Positions 35,733 to 44,835 are shown, counted from the stretch's first letter. The stretch is DNA of 64,000 bases from an uncultured Eubacterium sp. (GCA_910580075.1 CAJTVR010000004.1:31863-95862), one strand, 5' to 3'. Numbers and translations: made by a program. Notes: generated by a model from the letters alone, not told the origin.

Positions 35733-35972
35733 ATGGATGAAAGATGTGTCGCAAAAAATTATCTATTTCATGAAGTAAGTGTACCGAGGATAATGAAAGT
35801 ATCAGGCTGCAGGCTTTTCAGAGATTGGATACTGTCAGGGGATATGAAACAATATTTTCCAGATAACCTTGATCTGAAAAAGGAGTTAGTGAAAGCTCGG
35901 CGGAGAGATATGGTAGTATTGATTGATAAATGTTACAATGAAGCAATAGAAAAAGGGAAAGGGTTTTGCTGA
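35733..35972 (+). CDS. Short unrecognised reading frame, possible remnant
   Basis: 79 residues with no good ribosome site, ending in overlap with the next gene. The C-terminal half (ARRRDMVVLIDKCYNEAIEK) looks like ordinary helical protein. Its position right after a duplicated Rpn fragment suggests decay or recombination debris. Confidence 0.35.
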   Translation: MDERCVAKNYLFHEVSVPRIMKVSGCRLFRDWILSGDMKQYFPDNLDLKKELVKARRRDMVVLIDKCYNEAIEKGKGFC

Positions 35973-36844
35973 TGAATGATAAAATAATTCAATGGCATCC
36001 AGCATTTGTAGCAGCGATGGATTTGGAACTGAATGAAAACAGAAAGGATCTGGAATATAATAAAGAATATAATCTGAATACAAAACCGTTAGAAGTTGAC
36101 CTTTTGGTTATTAAGAAGAATAAGAAAAGCCAGATTGTTAATGAAATAGGGAAATTATTTCGAGGGAATAATATTATAGAGTACAAATCGCCGGAAGATT
36201 CCCTGGATATTGATATGTTCTATAAAGTAGGCGCATATGCTAGTCTGTACAAATCTTATGGTAAGACTGTGGATGAACGGAAAGCGGATGATATTACAGT
36301 GTCAATATTTCGGGAAATGAAACCTGTAGGCCTTTTTACGTATTTCAAAAGCCATAATATTAAGATAACAAATCCATATAGTGGAATATATTATGTGATG
36401 GATTCTATTTTATTTCCAACACAGATCATTGTGGGCAGGGAGCTGGATAAAAAATCTCATGTTTGGCTTAGAGCTTTGTCAGACCAGATGCAGGAACAGG
36501 AAATGAAAGAGCTGCTTGAAAAAATTGAGAAGCTGAAACTAAAATTAGATAAGGAGCTTGCAGATTCTGTACTTGAAGTAAGTATCAGGGCAAACTGGGA
36601 AATAATAAAAGAATTGAGGAGGAATGAGAATATGTGTCAGGCATTACTTGAAATCATGGAACCGGAAATTGATAAAATCAAAAATCAAGTCAAAAATGAA
36701 ACAAAAATCAGAATGATCATTGAACTAGGACAGGAAGATGGACTTTCAGACGCTGCTATTATTGAAAGAATAGAGAAAAAAACTGGTGTGTCATATGAAA
36801 AGGCAGAAGCATATATAGAAGAATATGGTAAACAGCCTGTGTAG
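35966..36844 (+). CDS. Rpn-related protein with shared C-terminal module
   Basis: 292 residues, most likely from the second ATG (35972), which overlaps the previous stop. The core has EYNLNTKPLEVDLLVIKKN (Asp), then NNIIEYKSPEDSLDIDMFYK with Glu-x-Lys, a PD-(D/E)XK pattern. It ends in MIIELGQEDGLSDAAIIERI and KKTGVSYEKAEAYIEEYGKQ, closely matching the end of the 34748 protein although the cores differ. Similar proteins are frequent and usually multicopy in Lachnospiraceae. The role is probably nuclease-based; the substrate is unknown. Confidence 0.6.
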   Translation: MLMNDKIIQWHPAFVAAMDLELNENRKDLEYNKEYNLNTKPLEVDLLVIKKNKKSQIVNEIGKLFRGNNIIEYKSPEDSLDIDMFYKVGAYASLYKSYGKTVDERKADDITVSIFREMKPVGLFTYFKSHNIKITNPYSGIYYVMDSILFPTQIIVGRELDKKSHVWLRALSDQMQEQEMKELLEKIEKLKLKLDKELADSVLEVSIRANWEIIKELRRNENMCQALLEIMEPEIDKIKNQVKNETKIRMIIELGQEDGLSDAAIIERIEKKTGVSYEKAEAYIEEYGKQPV

Positions 36845-36887
36845 ATTTATAAGTCTGGCGGAAGCAGAATGGAAATTGTATACGAGT

Positions 36888-36931
36888 AAAAGAGGAATGT
36901 TTTGCTAATGGGTAAGGCATTCCTCTTTTTC
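36888..36931 (+). terminator. Terminator after the Rpn-related gene
   Basis: AAAGAGGAATG pairs with CATTCCTCTTT and is followed by a T run. The remaining bases to 37156 hold only a further TCTCCCTATG/TATAGGGAGT hairpin (about 37099-37131) before the next ribosome site. Confidence 0.8.
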
Positions 36932-37156
36932 TGTATTAAGCAGAAATTTTTATAACTTATACAGAGAGAGAATGGATTTTAATCTGCTTTATTTTATAGG
37001 GAATGATGGTGTTCAGTGGATTTATAGAAATGTGAAAACGTAATATGTATAGTACCATATAGAAGGATTAGTAAAAATAACAATATTCAGGACAAAATAA
37101 TTCTCCCTATGTCATGGTGGTATAGGGAGTTATCATTTATTCAGGAGGTAATTAGA

Positions 37157-37378
37157 ATGATTAATGAAAATGAATATATCGAAAGTGAAAACAGCAGCAG
37201 ATCAAAGGAAAGTTTTATGGTTCAGATTACAAATCCCATGTTGTATGACAGATTACATACACTTTCAGCTGAATATTCGGTATCTGTTGAGCTGCTTGTC
37301 AATGCAGCTGTAGAACGTTTCATTGGAGATATTGATTTTGTGAGAAGTCTTCGTACTGGGACAATAGATTTAGAGTAG
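37157..37378 (+). CDS. Small ribbon-helix-helix-like protein
   Basis: 73 residues from the ATG at 37157, with CAGGAGG upstream. The middle (SFMVQITNPMLYDRLHTLSA, then EYSVSVELLVNAAVERFIGD) has the strand-helix-helix layout of ribbon-helix-helix DNA-binding proteins. It is convergent with a broken HTH repressor gene. It may be an antitoxin or element regulator; no toxin gene is adjacent. Confidence 0.5.
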   Translation: MINENEYIESENSSRSKESFMVQITNPMLYDRLHTLSAEYSVSVELLVNAAVERFIGDIDFVRSLRTGTIDLE

Positions 37379-37382
37379 CCAG

Positions 37383-37717
37383 CTACTTTTCATCTGTTTC
37401 AAAGTAAGAAAAAATAGTACGCAGTACGTTAACTGCCATCTGTTTCCGTTCCATTGGCTGATAGTCAACGATCTGTCTGAACTGTTCTATGATATTGGAA
37501 TCGCTGTCTGATACAGAATCAGAAAGAAGATAATCAACCGTGATTCCAAGCCTGTTAACAAGCCTCATGAGTGATTTAATGTAAGACTCTGTTCGCCACG
37601 TTCAATAGCTTCCATGTAAGTATCAGAAATGTCAATGGATTCTGCAAGCTGGGCCTGAGTCAGATTTAGTTTCAGACGTTCTTCACGTATTTTTCTTCCT
37701 AATTTTTTATAGTCCAT
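37383..37717 (-). pseudogene. Frameshifted XRE/Cro-CI type repressor
   Basis: Read on the minus strand from 37717, the frame gives MDYKKLGRKIREERLKLNLT, then QAQLAESIDISDTYMEAIER, a typical HTH, and runs to GEQSLTLNHS then stops at 37565. The other frame resumes at once with LMRLVNRLGITVDYLLSD and continues to 37383. One missing base near 37570 separates the two, and restoring it rejoins a normal ~110-residue repressor. Either the gene is inactivated or this is a sequencing error. Confidence 0.8.
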
Positions 37718-37864
37718 GTTATCACCCCATTTTTATTTTATATATTATGGTATAAAAATCGAAATATCTGTATGTGGTTTTTATATTGACTAAAAGTGGT
37801 AAATATGATAAAATGTATTTGGAACGTAAGAAAAAATTTGTATAATAGAAAGGAAATAATTGAA

Positions 37865-38080
37865 ATGGGTTTTTTAGATGCGTTATTTTCGTCTTCATCA
37901 GGGAAAGGCGGGGTTCCCGATTATTTAAAGCGAGAATATGAAAAATTTGGTCTTGATCCGGATAATGAAATTAGTGATGCAAATGAACATAAAAAAATGT
38001 ATTGTACCAGATGCCGCAGAATTTACAATGGAGGAGCAAGGTGCCGGGATTGTGGCAATATATTAGTTGAATGGCATTAG
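37865..38080 (+). CDS. Small zinc-ribbon protein
   Basis: 71 residues from the ATG at 37865, behind AGAAAGGAAA. The C-terminal CTRCRRIYNGGARCRDCG has two CxxC pairs that should bind zinc. The N-terminus is a short helix, MGFLDALFSSSSGKGG. It stands alone before a terminator-like hairpin. Function unknown. Confidence 0.5.
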   Translation: MGFLDALFSSSSGKGGVPDYLKREYEKFGLDPDNEISDANEHKKMYCTRCRRIYNGGARCRDCGNILVEWH

Positions 38081-38154
38081 CTTCTTTGAATAAAAATATC
38101 AAAATTTCTGTTTGATAATGCTTTTGAAATACTAAAGGAAGTTAATGGCTGCAG

Positions 38155-38185
38155 GGAAGGTTTATATAGCCTTCCCTCTTTTAAG
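38155..38185 (+). terminator. Terminator after the zinc-ribbon gene
   Basis: GGGAAGG and CCTTCCC pair around an 8-9-base loop and are followed by TCTTTT. Confidence 0.7.
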
Positions 38186-38190
38186 AAAGA

Positions 38191-38478
38191 GTGATTAAAG
38201 TGATAATATTTATTATATTAATAATTTTTGCTATTGTTTATGCAGCACTTCCTTTGTGGGCAAAATTAATTGTTTTTGCTATCAATTCCTTTTTTCCAGA
38301 CCCCATTCCAGTTATAGACGAAATATTAATGATTGTGGCTGTAATCAATGATATCAGTAAAATTTATAAGGCAACGAAAATAGCAGAATCGATACGGGCA
38401 CATAAGTTGCTATCGTTTTTTATTTGCATCATGCTCATCGTTTTTCTATCATCTGTTATTTCAATGATATCTCGCTAA
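38191..38478 (+). CDS. Small membrane protein, GTG start
   Basis: 95 residues with three hydrophobic segments (IFIILIIFAIVYAALPLWAK at the start; ILMIVAVINDI; LSFFICIMLIVFLSSVISMI at the end). The ribosome site is weak (AAGAAAGA). No known family. It is one of several isolated small genes in this AT-rich stretch of Element A. Confidence 0.4.
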   Translation: MIKVIIFIILIIFAIVYAALPLWAKLIVFAINSFFPDPIPVIDEILMIVAVINDISKIYKATKIAESIRAHKLLSFFICIMLIVFLSSVISMISR

Positions 38479-38546
38479 TTTACTATATTATGGCAGATGC
38501 TATATAACTGTTTTTTAGAAATTTTATCAGTAAGTGGGAGAAGTCC

Positions 38547-38842
38547 ATGTATAAGAAGCTAAAAAGAATTCCATATGATTTAGAGCCATATATTCAAATC
38601 GAGATGTAGACAATTAAAGATGCTGACGATAATGTGATGATTTCGTCATATTGTTTGAAATATATAAAAGATGTTGAATGGTATATTGAATTTCTTCGAG
38701 CAGGAAGTAATTACAATAGAGGGATATTTGAAAAATAAAGTTATTCGTATTAAAGTTACTGGAAAAAATGCGCGGGGTATATGCTGTATCTAAAGGCAGC
38801 AGGAGGTATTGGAACTTTAAATACATTGAGATAGATATAAAA
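38547..38842 (+). pseudogene. Decayed gene of unknown function
   Basis: The frame from the ATG at 38547 gives MYKKLKRIPYDLEPYIQIEM, a stop, then TIKDADDNVMISSYCLKYIK and further sense. After about 38735 coding sense jumps frame (GYLKNKVIRIKVTGKNARG) and again near 38805 (YWNFKYIEIDIK-stop). One in-frame stop and two shifts show decay of a ~100-residue protein. Confidence 0.5.
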
Positions 38843-38869
38843 TAATTGGAAAAGGTAAATACCATATAA

Positions 38870-39031
38870 CCTGGATTCTCGGAAACGTGACGAGGTAAAA
38901 TTGTCAACAGCTTGATTTATAAGGATTTCAGTATAAATCCTCGTCACAATCGAATATTTCATAAACATGACGAGGAATGGCTTGTTTCAGGCATTTATGG
39001 GCACCTCGTCACGTAAATCCGAGAATCCAGG
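38870..39031. repeat. Palindromic element with CCTCGTCA motifs
   Basis: The outer arms 38870-38896 and 39003-39031 are inverted copies (CCTGGATTCTCGG, then ACGTGACGAGGT) differing by a two-base gap and few changes. A second inner pair, CCTCGTCA at 38939-38946 and TGACGAGG at 38968-38975, lies between them. The whole can fold into a nested structure. It contains no gene. Confidence 0.8.
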
Positions 39032-39085
39032 ATATAAAACTGCAAAGAAAATAAATAATTTTAATACAATAAAGGAGATAAATAT

Positions 39086-39403
39086 ATGGGTGATTTTAAA
39101 AGTAATTATAATGGAAATGATGGAGGGGGACTTGGAACAATTATGGAAGCAATTGCTGATACGCCTGCTCTTATAAACCGCATTTTGGATTCTGAAATCT
39201 CGGTAAGTAATATTCCATTGAAAATTTCTAATTGGGATAGAAAATTATGGGATACACTTGAAGAATGTAAAGGCTGGCGTTTACAGCAAAATGAGTTTAC
39301 AAAACATTGCCGCTTAGTAGATCCTGACGATATACGACGTGCATGGGGAACAAAAAATGGGATGTATAAAGCGTTGAAATCCCTGAAAAATTCAATCAGA
39401 TAG
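39086..39403 (+). CDS. Unrecognised small protein, 105 aa
   Basis: The ATG follows AAGGAG. The N-terminus is Gly/Asn-rich (YNGNDGGGLGTIMEAI); the C-terminal part is basic and Trp-containing (NWDRKLWDTLEECKGW). It is soluble. Function unknown. It lies between the palindromic element and a membrane protein gene. Confidence 0.45.
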   Translation: MGDFKSNYNGNDGGGLGTIMEAIADTPALINRILDSEISVSNIPLKISNWDRKLWDTLEECKGWRLQQNEFTKHCRLVDPDDIRRAWGTKNGMYKALKSLKNSIR

Positions 39404-39521
39404 GTATAGTTGAAAAAAGGATGCAGAATTATTACAGAAACAAGTTATAGAAGGATATTCGAGCGTAAGCAACACTTCATTGTTTAATTTGATCAAATCA
39501 GAAAGGTAACGGTATCAAGTA

Positions 39522-39935
39522 ATGAAAATTCCATTTGGCCGGCTCATGTTATTTGCTTTAATAACATCCTTTTTATTTGGATTATGTGAGCCTTTTCTAA
39601 AATTACCTCTTTTTATTATGGTCTACCATTTTATTATATCTTTTTCAAAACTTGCCGCAGCTATATGTTTCCTCCTATGGCTTGCTATAACATTGTTTTG
39701 TCCATCTTCATTGTTTGAACCTGGTCAAAGTATTAGCGGTAATACTTATTGGCTTGATGATTTATTTTACGGGATTCCTTGGTTCAGAATTTCAGTGCTC
39801 ACTTTTTTCATCTCCTTAATACTGGGCGGGCTTTCCGTATGGATATTTTCGCTTGCAATTACAATTTCTCTTGTATCACTTGAGATGTACATAGCCCGGT
39901 TCTTATTTTTCATTTATGGTTCAGCGGGTAGATAA
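39522..39935 (+). CDS. Small multi-pass membrane protein
   Basis: 137 residues with four hydrophobic segments (LMLFALITSFLFGLCEPFLK, an AAICFLLWLAITLF helix, VLTFFISLILGGLSVWIF and a C-terminal one). No family recognised. The following ~280 bases contain no further gene. Confidence 0.45.
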   Translation: MKIPFGRLMLFALITSFLFGLCEPFLKLPLFIMVYHFIISFSKLAAAICFLLWLAITLFCPSSLFEPGQSISGNTYWLDDLFYGIPWFRISVLTFFISLILGGLSVWIFSLAITISLVSLEMYIARFLFFIYGSAGR

Positions 39936-40214
39936 ATGGAAAGATAACAACTTTCAAGGATTGTCCCACACAGGGCGTAAATACCAAAAGGAGTATGAGG
40001 GATGAAAAAACTCGTAATTATAAAAAATAATGCGCAATGATCAAAATAGTCGAAAACTATATTTTATTAGGTTTTAAAAAGTCCAAAAGTTGTAAACTGG
40101 CGAAAATGATTGAGACGCGACACATATTTTTAAGCAATACGGTGGATAAAATTATTGTCCAGATGCGAAAAATCAGATGCAATATGATTTGCTTTGTGTT
40201 GTGAGGTGATGTAA

Positions 40215-40385
40215 ATGAAATTAAAAAAAGCTCTATATCGTTTAAAACCACCATGTGCCAAATGTCCATATACACTTAACCTGATATATACATTCAGAAA
40301 TCCTTGCCCACAGTGTCGGGAAACAAATTATCAGGCATTTGAACAGTATAAAAAAATGTCACAGGGCAGCCAGCGAATTCTGTGA
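40215..40385 (+). CDS. Tiny zinc-ribbon protein, 56 aa
   Basis: The ATG at 40215 is preceded by GAGGTGATGTAA. The protein has CAKC near residue 14 and CPQC near residue 31, enough for one zinc ribbon, and a helical tail. Function unknown. Confidence 0.4.
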   Translation: MKLKKALYRLKPPCAKCPYTLNLIYTFRNPCPQCRETNYQAFEQYKKMSQGSQRIL

Positions 40386-40456
40386 CTATCGAATTTCACC
40401 TTATTTCAATGATATATTATAAAGTTATAATATTATAGGAAATGGGGTGATAAAAA

Positions 40457-40573
40457 ATGTCTAATAAAAAAGTGTTTGACACAGTTCTGATCTTATTATC
40501 GGCACTTCTTATAGCGGCGAAGACTATAAATGATAACATGAATATATTAGAACTGGATAACGAAACGAAATAG
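40457..40573 (+). CDS. 38-residue single-pass membrane peptide
   Basis: The ATG at 40457 follows GGGGTGA at good spacing. The peptide has one hydrophobic helix (VLILLSALLIAAKTI) and a short acidic tail. It is followed directly by a perfect terminator, which supports a real transcription unit. Confidence 0.4.
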   Translation: MSNKKVFDTVLILLSALLIAAKTINDNMNILELDNETK

Positions 40574-40580
40574 CAAGTCT

Positions 40581-40618
40581 AAATAAAGGGTTCCTGTGAT
40601 GGGGAACCCTTTATTTGT
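40581..40618 (+). terminator. Strong terminator before the recombination block
   Basis: AAATAAAGGGTTCC and GGAACCCTTTATTT form a perfect 14-base stem around an 8-base loop, followed by a T-rich run. Confidence 0.85.
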
Positions 40619-40666
40619 TTCCCGCGAATTTAATCAAACGCAGAATAACAAAAGGAGATATTTAAG

Positions 40667-41599
40667 ATGGCAGCTTTAATTGAAACAATGTTTTCCGTAA
40701 GGGAAAAACCGTGGCACGGGCTTGGTACAATTGTTATGGAAGCCCCGGCATCAGCAGAAGCCCTCCGCCTTGCCGGGCTTGACTGGAATGTAGTACAGGA
40801 ACCGATTTATACAGGCTTCAAAGAACAAGTTGAGGGATACAAAGCAAATGTAAGGGATACAGACAGAAAAGTCCTTGGCGTGGTATCAGACCGTTACAAA
40901 GTGGTACAGAATGTGGACGCTTTCAGCTTTACGGATGAACTTCTTGGAAAAGGCGTACGTTATGAAACTGCCGGGTCATTACAAGATGGCAGAAAGGTGT
41001 GGCTGCTGGCAAGGCTTCCGAGGGAATACATCATTGCCGGGGAACGTATCAGCCCGTACCTGGTATTTTCAAATACACATGATGGTTCGGGTTCCGTAAA
41101 GGTTGCAGTTACGCCTGTGAGGGTTGTATGCAATAATACACTGAACCTGGCTCTGAATACGGCAAGAAGAAGTTTCAGCATAATCCATACAGGAAATATA
41201 CAGGACAAGATACAGGAGGCAAAGGATACACTTTTCATGGCAGAAGAATACATGGACTGCCTGGGTGTGGAATTTGAACAGCTCCGCAGACAGAAAATAA
41301 CTGATCAACAGATAAAAGAATATATAGAAATTCTTTTACCAATGGAAAAAGAACCTACGGCAGTACAGAGCAAGAATATCATTCGTCTTCGTGAAGATAT
41401 GATGAAACGATATTATGATGCGCCGGACCTGAAAAAATTGGGAAACAATGCATACCGTTTTATCAATGCGGTATCAGATTTTGCCACACATGGCAGCCCG
41501 CTCCGAAAAACTGCAAATTACAAAGAAAATCTGTTTTCACGTACTGTTGATGGAAATCCTGTCATTGATAAGGCATATCAACTTGTGAAGTCAGCTTAA
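40667..41599 (+). CDS. DUF932 phage/plasmid-type protein
   Basis: 310 residues behind AAAGGAG. The family signature is clear: EKPWHGLGTIVMEAPASAEA near the start, then VVSDRYKVVQN, GRKVWLLARLP and TPVRVVCNNTLNLAL. The family is widespread in phages, plasmids and ICEs and is usually found with recombination genes, as here. Its biochemical role is unknown. It begins the DUF932/YqaJ/Rad52/DUF5688 block. Confidence 0.85.
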   Translation: MAALIETMFSVREKPWHGLGTIVMEAPASAEALRLAGLDWNVVQEPIYTGFKEQVEGYKANVRDTDRKVLGVVSDRYKVVQNVDAFSFTDELLGKGVRYETAGSLQDGRKVWLLARLPREYIIAGERISPYLVFSNTHDGSGSVKVAVTPVRVVCNNTLNLALNTARRSFSIIHTGNIQDKIQEAKDTLFMAEEYMDCLGVEFEQLRRQKITDQQIKEYIEILLPMEKEPTAVQSKNIIRLREDMMKRYYDAPDLKKLGNNAYRFINAVSDFATHGSPLRKTANYKENLFSRTVDGNPVIDKAYQLVKSA

Positions 41600-41746
41600 T
41601 GATCAATCCATCAGGGACAGCCGGGGTCAATAACTATGATGCTCTGTATCATTACAATGTTATTTCATTCTGGCTGTTTTCTTTATTGTGGGAATAGATT
41701 TGAATATTTTATTTATTCTATAACAGCGAAAGAAGGGGGAATAAAC

Positions 41747-42676
41747 ATGTTTGAAAAAATAGCATTATCAGAAATGAGCCATACAGAGTGGCTGCGTTTA
41801 AGAAAATCGGGTATTGGAGGTTCCGATGCAGGGGCTGTCTGTGGCGTAAATCCATACAGCAATGTCATGAAAGTATATAAAGATAAAGTCAGTGATGAAA
41901 CAGAGGAATTGGATAATGAAGCTATCCGTATCGGTAATGACTTAGAAGATTATGTTGCAAGGCGTTTTATGGAGGCTTCTGGATTAAAGGTAAGAAAATC
42001 AAATTTCATGTACCGGAGTGTAGAATATCCATTTATGATTGCTGATGTTGATCGTCTTGTAATTGGCCAAGATGCAGGGCTTGAATGTAAAACAGCCAGT
42101 GCCTATCAGGCTGATCAGTGGGCAAATGGAAACATTCCCCTTCATTATATTATGCAATGTTATCATTATATGGTAATCACAGGGAGACGTACATGGTATA
42201 TTGCAGCCATTATTTTAGGAAAAGAATTTACATATCGTAAATTGGAATGGGATGATGCACTGATTCAACAGCTCGTTTCCATTGAAAAAGATTTCTGGAA
42301 TAACTATGTGATGAAAGGTATTATACCGCCGCCGGATGGGAGTCGGATTTGTGATGAAGTAATCGGACAGTATTACCATACAGCAAAAAAATCCAGTACG
42401 GTTGAACTTGTAGGATTTGATGACAAATTGAAAAGACGTGAAGAAATACTCAATTATATTTCAGAATTGCAGGAGGAACAAAAACAGATTGAACAGGAGG
42501 TAAAACTGTTTATGAAAGATTATGAGTATGCTGACAGTGAGAATTTCCGTGTTTCATGGAAAAATGTTGATTCGACAAAGCTTGATACGAAACGTATCAA
42601 ATCAGAAATGCCGGAATTATATGAAAACTACGGAAAAATATTTCATTCAAGGAGATTCGAGGTAAAAATAGCATAA
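41747..42676 (+). CDS. YqaJ-family phage-type exonuclease (second copy)
   Basis: 309 residues from the ATG at 41747, which has GAAGGGGG upstream; the open frame extends back to 41636 but without a site. Signature RKSGIGGSDAGAVCGVNPYS, then catalytic IADVDRLV (Asp) and LECKTAS (Glu-x-Lys). Sequence and codon use differ clearly from the copy at 333, so the two come from unrelated elements. It should resect DNA ends for the Rad52-like partner next to it. Confidence 0.9.
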   Translation: MFEKIALSEMSHTEWLRLRKSGIGGSDAGAVCGVNPYSNVMKVYKDKVSDETEELDNEAIRIGNDLEDYVARRFMEASGLKVRKSNFMYRSVEYPFMIADVDRLVIGQDAGLECKTASAYQADQWANGNIPLHYIMQCYHYMVITGRRTWYIAAIILGKEFTYRKLEWDDALIQQLVSIEKDFWNNYVMKGIIPPPDGSRICDEVIGQYYHTAKKSSTVELVGFDDKLKRREEILNYISELQEEQKQIEQEVKLFMKDYEYADSENFRVSWKNVDSTKLDTKRIKSEMPELYENYGKIFHSRRFEVKIA

Positions 42677-42763
42677 AAAAGATCATACTTAATTTCTGCC
42701 AAAGTATACAAATATAACTACAAACAAAAATCCACATAGCAGAAAGGAAAAAGATGAAAAAAG

Positions 42764-43528
42764 ATGAAAAAAGATTTTATTAGGTTACTTAAACCAAATG
42801 AAATTGAATGCAGGACAGCAACCATCAATGCAAAAGGCCTAAGTTTACTGCTCTATAAAGATGCAAGGGTAGACCAACGTATTCTTGATGAAACTTTTGG
42901 AGCTTTTGGTTGGAAAAGAAGCCATCAGTGTATAGATGGGAATCTCTACTGTACAGTGGAAATTTATAATAGGGAATCTGGTGAATGGGTATCAAAACAG
43001 GATGTCGGCACGACTGGATATACAGAAAAAGAAAAATCTCAGGCTTCGGATAGTTTTAAAAGGGCGTGTTTCAACTGGGGAATCGGAAGAGAATTATATT
43101 CTGCGCCGTTTATATGGATTCCGGCAGATAAAACATCTATCCAGATGAAAGAAGGCCAGAACAGGGAGAAGCGGTATTATTGTAATGACCATTTTTCTGT
43201 TTATTCGATTCAATATAATGATGAAAAAGAGATTCAGTCACTTGTAATTATAGATAATATGGCTCAGCCTGTGTTTGAATGGAAATCGGCCCAATCAGTT
43301 GAAAGGAATGGAAATACTGGAAAAGCGGCAGATAAAAAAGAGCTTGTAGAAGTTTCTATTTCAAAGAACCAGATGGATTCCCTGCAGGCTGAGCTTGTCA
43401 GGACCGGTGTAACAATAGAAAACGTGAAGGACAGGTATAAGATACAGAATCTTGGAGATATGAATGAAGAATTATATGGGAAGGTAATGCTTGCACTGTC
43501 AAGAACAAAATCAGTCCACGTGGCATAG
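42764..43528 (+). CDS. Rad52/Rad22-like single-strand annealing protein
   Basis: 254 residues. An earlier ATG at 42754 gives only eight codons in another frame, so 42764 is the start. The core has VDQRILDETFGAFGWKRSHQ and SDSFKRACFNWGIGRELYSA, the hallmark of Rad52-type phage annealing proteins. A C-terminal helical SKNQMDSLQAELVRTG domain follows a linker. With YqaJ upstream it forms an exonuclease/annealase pair. Confidence 0.82.
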   Translation: MKKDFIRLLKPNEIECRTATINAKGLSLLLYKDARVDQRILDETFGAFGWKRSHQCIDGNLYCTVEIYNRESGEWVSKQDVGTTGYTEKEKSQASDSFKRACFNWGIGRELYSAPFIWIPADKTSIQMKEGQNREKRYYCNDHFSVYSIQYNDEKEIQSLVIIDNMAQPVFEWKSAQSVERNGNTGKAADKKELVEVSISKNQMDSLQAELVRTGVTIENVKDRYKIQNLGDMNEELYGKVMLALSRTKSVHVA

Positions 43529-43542
43529 GAGGAAATAACGAT

Positions 43543-44457
43543 ATGATGTATTTTAAAGAATTTACAGAAATGATATTAAAGGAAGTACAAAAAATGACAG
43601 ATGGAATATTTGATATTTCGACAGTCACTAACATGAAAAACAACGGCATCAAATGTACAGGCATGTCCGCTATGGCAAAAGGGAGTCACTGCGGCCCATG
43701 TATATATTTGGATGGCTATTATCAAGAATATAAGAATAAACGTATCGGACTGCATAACATAGTGGATGAAATTTACAGGAAGATTATGGAATATCAAAAT
43801 GGTTTTCTGGATATAAATATCATGGATTTTATGAACTGGGATATTATTAAGAACCATGTTTATGCAAAGTTAATTAATGCAGACAGAAACAGAGAACAGC
43901 TTTCTATGATTCCATACAGATTGTTTTTAGATTTAGCTGTTGTTTATTATATTGAAGTAAATAATTCTGAAAATCAGGAAACGGGTATGATTCTTATTAA
44001 TGATCATCATATGTCCGTATGGGGACAGAATGAAAGGAAGCTTTATCAGACAGCTTTGATAAATATGCGTTTGTGTCACAGCATGGTATTTGAAAACATA
44101 CAAAATATTCTCAAAAGTTTTGTTCCAGAAGAACCTGGTCTTCGGGAAGGCAGAGGATTATTATTTGATTTGGGTGCATATGTTCTGACAAACTGCCGTA
44201 AGTACTACGGAGCATCCCAGATTCTTGATAAAAATACCTTAAAGAAAATTTCTGATAAAATCAAGGGTGATTATATTCTATTGCCAAGTTCCGTGCATGA
44301 AGTTATTATATTGGCTTCTGACCGTAAAATAGAATATGGTGGACTGGCAGATATGGTAAGAGAGATTAATGCTACAGAAGTCAGTGCAGAGGAATATTTA
44401 TCTGACCATGTGTATGTTTATAATAGAAGCAAAGAATTAGTAGAAATAGCAGCATGA
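43543..44457 (+). CDS. DUF5688-family protein
   Basis: 304 residues behind AGGAGG. It has the look of the DUF5688 family found in Clostridia mobile elements: GSHCGPCIYLDGYYQEYKNK early, then DRNREQLSMIPYRLFLDLAV. It is the last gene of the recombination block, 14 bases after the Rad52-like gene, and a terminator follows. Function unknown. Confidence 0.7.
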   Translation: MMYFKEFTEMILKEVQKMTDGIFDISTVTNMKNNGIKCTGMSAMAKGSHCGPCIYLDGYYQEYKNKRIGLHNIVDEIYRKIMEYQNGFLDINIMDFMNWDIIKNHVYAKLINADRNREQLSMIPYRLFLDLAVVYYIEVNNSENQETGMILINDHHMSVWGQNERKLYQTALINMRLCHSMVFENIQNILKSFVPEEPGLREGRGLLFDLGAYVLTNCRKYYGASQILDKNTLKKISDKIKGDYILLPSSVHEVIILASDRKIEYGGLADMVREINATEVSAEEYLSDHVYVYNRSKELVEIAA

Positions 44458-44466
44458 TATTTGTTA

Positions 44467-44510
44467 GGAAAACAGGAAATCTGGATATAAGGACTGGTTT
44501 TCCTGTTTTC
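44467..44510 (+). terminator. Terminator closing the recombination block
   Basis: GGAAAACAGGAAA pairs with TTTTCCTGTTTTC across an ~18-base loop, 9 bases after the DUF5688 stop. Confidence 0.7.
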
Positions 44511-44598
44511 ATATTTGAGATGATATAAAGAAGGATATGATAATAGATGATGGATAGATCATTGCAAAAATGCAGGAAAATAAAAGGGATGATATGGT

Positions 44599-44835
44599 AT
44601 GATTGATAAAATTTTTGACAATTTTGAAATATTGTATGAAAACTATATGGATATGCCTGAAACACAGAAGGAAAGAAATAATATTTTCAAACATATGGAA
44701 GAAAAGGGTATTGACATTATAGAAATAGAACAGGATATTTCTACTTTAAATTCAGAATATGAAAGACAGGGCTTTTTGTATGGATTTCGCTATGCGATAT
44801 CTTTATTTCTGGATGGTACATTACGTTATGAGTAA
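44599..44835 (+). CDS. Small acidic helical protein, 78 aa
   Basis: The ATG follows GGGATGATATGGT. The sequence (MIDKIFDNFEILYENYMDMP, then NNIFKHMEEKGIDIIEIEQD) is acidic and helical and resembles small regulatory-looking proteins common in Lachnospiraceae elements. No defined function. The next 400 bases are AT-rich and hold only a terminator-like hairpin. Confidence 0.5.
   Translation: MIDKIFDNFEILYENYMDMPETQKERNNIFKHMEEKGIDIIEIEQDISTLNSEYERQGFLYGFRYAISLFLDGTLRYE

Noticed and set aside
34748..36844. Calling the Rpn-family genes transposases
   Set aside because: They lack a DDE transposase core and terminal inverted repeats; the Asp...Glu-x-Gln pattern is nuclease-like.
37099..37131. Riboswitch upstream of the ribbon-helix-helix gene
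   Set aside because: Only a simple hairpin is present, without any known aptamer pattern.
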